Below are positions 60,237 to 64,000 of a DNA stretch of 64,000 nt, piece by piece. The stretch is from Streptomyces sp. NBC_01750 (GTDB taxonomy: Bacteria > Actinomycetota > Actinomycetes > Streptomycetales > Streptomycetaceae), in contig NZ_CP109137.1 in the NCBI RefSeq assembly GCF_035918095.1, forward strand, positions 8,806,001 to 8,870,000. Direction: 5' to 3'. Below the pieces are notes generated by a model. That model searched no databases. It was given only the letters and a program-made list of their open reading frames with translations, and was not told the origin of the DNA. Numbering within the stretch: the first letter of the stretch is position 1; each line of letters opens with the position of its first letter. The position numbers and the translations under genes are program-made.

Positions 60237-61247
60237 GTGGACACAAGGCCCTGGCCGCCCTCTCCGATTCTCGCCAAGCTCCCTGGTAGCGCACGCCTTG
60301 CCCGCACCTACGATGCCGCATCGCTCCGCGCTGAGCTTGAGGACTTGGCAGAAGCTCCCTGGGCGGCAATCGAAGTGCATGCGCCAGACGGAACAACACG
60401 TGAGAGTGACTCCATCGGCTGGCAGAGCCTCAGGTTGCGACACATGGCCGCCGCCCCTCGCCCCAGCGCTGGCGACTTCCCGTATCTGAGAGATTACGCG
60501 GGATCGACATTGCTTGAGAATATGCCTTATCTCGCCCGGCTCCTGGGAGACTTCCCCGCTCCTCTCCGCGGAGCGAGGCTGATGGCCACTCGGCCCGACA
60601 CGCATGGTCCTACCCACAGTGACGAAAAGTGTGGTCTCCCGTGGGGCACCGTCCGCCTGCACGTACCCATCTCGACCACCCCGCAAGCGACGCTGACCGT
60701 TGACGGCGAGGCACATTGCTGGAACGCAGGAGACCTCTGGTACGGGGACTTCTCTCGCCCGCACGCCGTGGCGAACACCGATGAGGCTGTGACGCGGGTT
60801 CACCTCGTCGTCGACGCGGATGTCACCAAGGAGCTGATGGCACTCTTTCCGGAGGAGTTCAGGACGCCAAGCGTGCTCGACAACACGCTCTACGTCCGTC
60901 CGGAGGTGCCGCTGGGCCCGGTTGACGTCCGGTCGTTCAGATGCGAGTTCGACATGCCCGCATTGTTCACGTCCTTCCTGGAGACGGATGCCGGCATTTT
61001 CCGGCGGCAAGGGCTGGTGCCAGCTGCAGTGGACTGCCCGGATGGGACCCCTGTGCTGTTCATCGAGGGGATCCCCCGCGCCGATCTAATACATCTAGGC
61101 GAAGGCGAATTCCGGCTCGGCGGGTGGACCATGGAGCGGACCATCCTGATTCGTCCAAACGGGACGGGCGGGGCCGAAATCACATTCCGCATACGGAACG
61201 GCGATGAGTGTCACACGCTATCTCTTCATGGAGATCGGCTGTCGTAA
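60237..61247 (+). CDS. aspartyl/asparaginyl beta-hydroxylase-like protein 2
   Basis: 336 residues from GTG 60237 with GGGAG upstream. Same layout as protein 1: ILAKLPGSARLARTYDAASL, ARLMATRPDTHGPTHSDEKC (metal His with HSD in place of HHD), LRLHVPISTTPQ-like strand (VRLHVPISTTPQATLTVDG), LWYGDFSRPHAVANTDE (second His), and the C-terminal extra domain (GEFRLGGWTMERTILIRPN). The two proteins arose by duplication and have diverged, so they may act on different positions or form a pair. Confidence 0.8.
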   Translation: MDTRPWPPSPILAKLPGSARLARTYDAASLRAELEDLAEAPWAAIEVHAPDGTTRESDSIGWQSLRLRHMAAAPRPSAGDFPYLRDYAGSTLLENMPYLARLLGDFPAPLRGARLMATRPDTHGPTHSDEKCGLPWGTVRLHVPISTTPQATLTVDGEAHCWNAGDLWYGDFSRPHAVANTDEAVTRVHLVVDADVTKELMALFPEEFRTPSVLDNTLYVRPEVPLGPVDVRSFRCEFDMPALFTSFLETDAGIFRRQGLVPAAVDCPDGTPVLFIEGIPRADLIHLGEGEFRLGGWTMERTILIRPNGTGGAEITFRIRNGDECHTLSLHGDRLS

Positions 61248-61330
61248 TCCCGCCGTCCAATGACTGATGCGAGCACTGCCGATAATGACGGCTCGTGTCT
61301 GAAATGACCGCAACAACAAGGAGGTGGGCC

Positions 61331-61348
61331 ATGCGTTACGTGCACTGA
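61331..61348 (+). CDS. pentapeptide precursor gene, MRYVH (biarylitide-type)
   Basis: An 18-base frame ATG CGT TAC GTG CAC TGA (then TAA) preceded by the perfect Shine-Dalgarno AAGGAGGT at 61318-61325 with a 5-base spacer. Nothing longer uses this ribosome site. The product Met-Arg-Tyr-Val-His fits the M-x-Y-x-H pattern of biarylitide precursors (for example MRYYH of bytA), where a P450 joins Tyr3 and His5 and the first two residues act as leader. A P450 gene is in the same operon-like run, though three genes upstream instead of directly downstream. Alternative: a regulatory leader peptide for the ATP-grasp gene, since a hairpin follows. Confidence 0.65.
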   Translation: MRYVH

Positions 61349-61359
61349 TAATTCCCAGG

Positions 61360-61395
61360 GGTGCGGTCCGGCCTTCTTAGAGGCTGGACCGCACC
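61360..61395. terminator. strong hairpin between the pentapeptide gene and the ATP-grasp gene
   Basis: GGTGCGGTCCGGCC (61360-61373) and GGCTGGACCGCACC (61382-61395) pair at 13 of 14 positions (one G-T pair) with an 8-base loop TTCTTAGA. No U-run follows, as usual in Streptomyces. It may terminate part of the transcripts, so that the tiny gene is made in excess over the downstream enzymes, or act as an attenuator. Confidence 0.65.
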
Positions 61396-61429
61396 GGCAC
61401 ACCAGCCTCTCCACCCCATACCGCTATTC

Positions 61430-62824
61430 ATGAAGGAGCTTGTCATTCTTGAGTATGAGATAGCTAAACTTAACATGGCTTTTCATGAATACGTGGCTCC
61501 GCACGCTGAACTACTGGGATCGTATTTCGACGCGGATGGGGAAGCACTTAGAGAGGTTCGAGATGCTTGCATGTATTCCATCGGCGAGCGTCTCCCGGTC
61601 CCCCCACCGCTGGTGCCCACTGCGCTGACAAAGCGACTGAAGGGTCTACACCAGGCCTTCCGGAGCGGTTTGAATCACGTCTACGAAAACCGCATGGATG
61701 CATCCTGGGAGCGACTCGCCGACGAGCTTCGCCTGGACGGCCCTTCCAATCGGTATATCCGGGCCTCGCGCCGTCCCCGGTGGGCGCATGTCGGTCGCCC
61801 TGATGTAGTGATCCACGGAGACGTCGTCACCATGGTCGAGCCCAACGTGGGCACTTCTTGCGGCGGCATGCCGGACGCGGACCTGCTGGCGCGTATCTTC
61901 ATGGAGGCTCCGGTCATCGGGGACTTCCTGCGTGGAATTGGCGCGACCCCAGGCGACGCCATCGGACCAATCGCCAGCCTGATCCGGGCAGAGATGAAGG
62001 GCCAAGCAACCGAGCCTGACGGCCTGGTTGTCGTGATTGAACGACAAGAAGAATTGGCCAATCCCGGCTTCTATCACTGCACCATGCTCGCCAGAGAACT
62101 CCGTAGACACGGGATCAAGGCCGAGGCGGCTGCTGTCGAAGACCTGGAGGTGGCAGAAGATGCGGTGACCTTCCAGCGGCAGAAGGTCGCCGTCGTCTAT
62201 CGCATGTGCGGCGAACAGCCGGATCCCGTGGGACTTTATCCCAAACTGGCGCCCTTGATTGACTCCGCAGCTGACGGAAACGTCTCGCTGCTCGATGATC
62301 TGGGAGACCAGATCGCCGGAAACAAGACGATACTCGCCGTCCTGTCCGAAGAAGTTGATGCGGGTCGGGTGCCCGAGCCCACCGCCACACTGTTGCGCAG
62401 CTTTATTCCTTGGAGTCGGATTCTAAGCGATACCAAATCCCTGATTGATGGAAGCAGTGTTGATCTGCTCGCGTGGTGCGAGGCGCAGCAACAAGATTTA
62501 GTACTGAAACCCGGTACCGGGTTTCAAGGTCGCGGAGTGACGATCGGCTGCGAAGTGGATCCGGCGCAGTGGCGAGAGGTGATCGAGTCTGCTATTTCCT
62601 CCTCGGAGGCCTGGCTAGTCCAGCGTCTCGTCCGGACCAAGCCGACGCGCATAGCGATTAGCCGGAGCGGAACGCTCACCCATGAGGAGAACTTTGTTGA
62701 TTACGGCTATTACGTGGCCGGCGATGCGATCGGTATCGCTGGGATCAGGAAGAGTGCCCCATTCGGAAAAATGACGAGAAAGGTTAAGCCGCCAGTTTTC
62801 GCGCCACTATTCTTCGTTCAGTGA
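61430..62824 (+). CDS. ATP-grasp-like ligase
   Basis: 464 residues from ATG 61430 (no clear ribosome site; an AAGGAG lies just inside the frame, so the start is uncertain). Features of circularly permuted ATP-grasp enzymes: MVEPNVGTSCGGM, KVAVVYRMCGEQ, DQIAGNKTILAVLSEEV, LLRSFIPWSRIL, the nucleotide-binding QQDLVLKPGTGFQGRGVTIG and AWLVQRLVRTKP. Such enzymes activate a carboxylate as acyl-phosphate and join it to an amine or thiol. In this cluster it may extend or amidate the modified peptide C-terminus, or act on another small substrate (inference). Confidence 0.65.
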   Translation: MKELVILEYEIAKLNMAFHEYVAPHAELLGSYFDADGEALREVRDACMYSIGERLPVPPPLVPTALTKRLKGLHQAFRSGLNHVYENRMDASWERLADELRLDGPSNRYIRASRRPRWAHVGRPDVVIHGDVVTMVEPNVGTSCGGMPDADLLARIFMEAPVIGDFLRGIGATPGDAIGPIASLIRAEMKGQATEPDGLVVVIERQEELANPGFYHCTMLARELRRHGIKAEAAAVEDLEVAEDAVTFQRQKVAVVYRMCGEQPDPVGLYPKLAPLIDSAADGNVSLLDDLGDQIAGNKTILAVLSEEVDAGRVPEPTATLLRSFIPWSRILSDTKSLIDGSSVDLLAWCEAQQQDLVLKPGTGFQGRGVTIGCEVDPAQWREVIESAISSSEAWLVQRLVRTKPTRIAISRSGTLTHEENFVDYGYYVAGDAIGIAGIRKSAPFGKMTRKVKPPVFAPLFFVQ

Positions 62825-62827
62825 CGG

Positions 62828-63580
62828 ATGGAAGGCACCCACACCGTGGCTCATCAGGGCAATTTCGGCACGCACCCGGGCGGTCAGGAGCGAAGGCGTC
62901 AATCCGGTCGGGGGGACGGGCCCATCGCGCGGGACGGAAGTCCTGTCGCGTTGTACACCCGTCTTGCCCCCCAGGGGGAAGCAGAGATCGTCAGCTCCGC
63001 AGTGCTCGTACCTTCCCGCATCCTGGAGCTCGGCTGCGGAGCCGGACGCGTCACTCGCGCCCTGGCCAGCCTTGGCCACGAGGTCGTCGCGGTCGACGAG
63101 TCCCGTGACATGCTCGACGGGTTCCCGGCGCTCAACGTTCTTTCCCCCGTCGAGAAGATCCATTCTTCGATCGAGGGCCTGCGATTGGCGGCTTCCTCGT
63201 TTGATGGAGTCGTGCTTGCCTCGCAGCTCATCAATACCATCAACGTCGTGGCGCGTAAAAGTATGCTGGATACCTGCCGCCATCATGTACGCCCGGGTGG
63301 TTCGATCGTTATACAGAGGCACGACCCGTCCTTCCTGAGAGACCCGATCGACCGCAGAGCCGGTAAGAACCGTTTTATCGTGCGGGACATTGAGCAGTGC
63401 CCTGACAACGTGGTGGGAGGCGTTCTCGAATACCACGTCGACGGCCATATATGGACCCAGCAGATATGGGTGCAGAAGCTCAGCGATGACGACCTGGCTG
63501 AATGTCTGCGCGATTCCTCGCTTCGCCTTGAGGAGTTCCTAACGAGCGACAGGACCTGGCTGCGGGCGACGCCCATCTAG
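62828..63580 (+). CDS. SAM-dependent class I methyltransferase
   Basis: 250 residues from ATG 62828, 3 bases after the ATP-grasp stop (an alternative GTG 62846 is possible). Motif I is RILELGCGAGRVTRALASLG followed by HEVVAVDESRDML (motif II acid), with DGVVLASQLINTI (motif IV-like) and VRPGGSIVIQRHDPS (post-motif III). Probably O- or N-methylates the cluster product. Last enzyme gene before the strand change. Confidence 0.8.
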   Translation: MEGTHTVAHQGNFGTHPGGQERRRQSGRGDGPIARDGSPVALYTRLAPQGEAEIVSSAVLVPSRILELGCGAGRVTRALASLGHEVVAVDESRDMLDGFPALNVLSPVEKIHSSIEGLRLAASSFDGVVLASQLINTINVVARKSMLDTCRHHVRPGGSIVIQRHDPSFLRDPIDRRAGKNRFIVRDIEQCPDNVVGGVLEYHVDGHIWTQQIWVQKLSDDDLAECLRDSSLRLEEFLTSDRTWLRATPI

Positions 63581-63736
63581 AAGAGACCGGTGTACGTGGC
63601 GCTACGAGACCAGCCACGGCGACCTGGGGTAGGTGCCCCTTCGAGGATGGCGACGTTACCTGGCATGCTCCTCCGGCGGGAGGGACAGTCGCCAGTGATC
63701 GGCGTGAATGACACCACTCAGAACTCCGGCAGCGCT

Positions 63737-64000
63737 TCACGATCGCTCGCGAGCTCGGGCCCAGCGGTAGGTGGCGTCGCCGCGGATCGGTACTTTCGGT
63801 GCCGCCTTCACGTAGAAAGCGCCCTGGACGTACCGAACTCGGGCCGCCGCGCCTGGGCCTTGCCCTTGTCCCGATCTCTGCTGGTCAGTGGGCCGCACGC
63901 TTCGCAGACGGCCGTAGCCCGAGTCGAAATGAACTGCCGTGTAGGGGAGCCAGGGCTCCTCGCTGGGTCTACTGCATGACCTGCAGATGAGGGTGGTCGA
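63737..64000 (-). CDS. hypothetical protein, C-terminal part
   Basis: An uninterrupted minus-strand frame enters from the right edge and stops at 63737 (87 codons seen). It has a CRSCSRP pair and TAVHFDSGYGRLRSVRP, then a Gly/Gln-rich linker and RVRYVQGAFYVKAAPKVPIR. It looks like a Streptomyces zinc-ribbon-bearing hypothetical protein. The N-terminus is outside the window. Confidence 0.5.
   Translation of the reverse strand, partial: STTLICRSCSRPSEEPWLPYTAVHFDSGYGRLRSVRPTDQQRSGQGQGPGAAARVRYVQGAFYVKAAPKVPIRGDATYRWARARERS

Noticed and set aside
61260..61307. 15-residue frame MTDASTADNDGSCLK before the mini-gene
   Set aside because: No ribosome site and no resemblance to known precursor peptides.
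1..64000. CRISPR arrays, tRNA or rRNA genes
   Set aside because: No regularly spaced repeats, cloverleaf-like sequences or rRNA segments were recognised by eye; a tRNAscan/Infernal run would be decisive.

Overview
The window looks like Streptomyces (or a very close actinomycete) and like an accessory chromosomal-arm region. GC is very high throughout, GTG/TTG starts and ATGA or GTGA stop/start overlaps are common, the families are typical of streptomycetes (MAB_1171c-type membrane protein, StrR-like ParB regulators, ECF41 sigma factor, F420-type oxidoreductase), and many insertion elements and truncated genes are present. No tRNA, rRNA or CRISPR array was recognised.

Layout. 0-8.5 kb: end of a NucA/NucB nuclease gene, HAD hydrolase, LLM-class flavin/F420 oxidoreductase, a broken IS3 element joined to a pentapeptide-repeat membrane protein, a frameshifted unknown gene, a divergent MerR/amidohydrolase pair, and a ribbon-helix-helix/degenerate Fic toxin-antitoxin pair. 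8.5-17 kb: a nested mobile structure. Two different IS5-type transposase genes are each cut at the same catalytic-Glu motif by a large serine recombinase gene. The two recombinase copies are identical, inverted, and both lack the catalytic domain. They flank a Recombinase-In-Trio (RIT) element of three overlapping tyrosine recombinase genes. 17-19 kb: DUF6192-like pseudogene, RacP-like gene and a zinc-finger protein. 19-47.3 kb: a segment bracketed by two near-identical, directly repeated IS1380-family elements.

Inside the IS1380 bracket (20.7-45.6 kb) the main content is a respiratory/stress module. Three closely related cysteine-free ArsR regulators each sit beside a similar AATTG-type inverted repeat. 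They are linked to (a) SulP transporter, PPOX-fold protein, HATPase and STAS genes, (b) a six-gene membrane complex resembling hydrogenase-4/complex I but lacking the NiFe cysteine motifs (gene order like Mycobacterium tuberculosis Rv0081-Rv0087), with divergent zinc-ribbon and STAS genes, and (c) a HATPase, a tiny membrane protein and a small acidic protein. The bracket also holds a secreted SapA-like protein, an ECF41 sigma factor with its FAD oxidoreductase partner and a recognisable ECF41-type promoter, and several gene fragments.

47.3-55 kb: IS630 remnant, serine hydrolase, MAB_1171c-type membrane protein, ImmA/IrrE-like peptidase, XRE regulator, two StrR-like regulators and a frameshifted type II thioesterase. 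55.2-63.6 kb: a probable natural-product cluster: ArsR-type regulator and divergent MFS exporter, cytochrome P450, two aspartyl/asparaginyl beta-hydroxylase-like proteins, an 18-base gene with a perfect Shine-Dalgarno sequence encoding Met-Arg-Tyr-Val-His, an ATP-grasp-like protein and a SAM methyltransferase. The pentapeptide fits the MxYxH pattern of biarylitide precursors, which a P450 crosslinks between Tyr and His. The extra hydroxylases, ATP-grasp protein and methyltransferase would make this an expanded and possibly undescribed version of that minimal RiPP pathway. It is the most interesting thing in the window.
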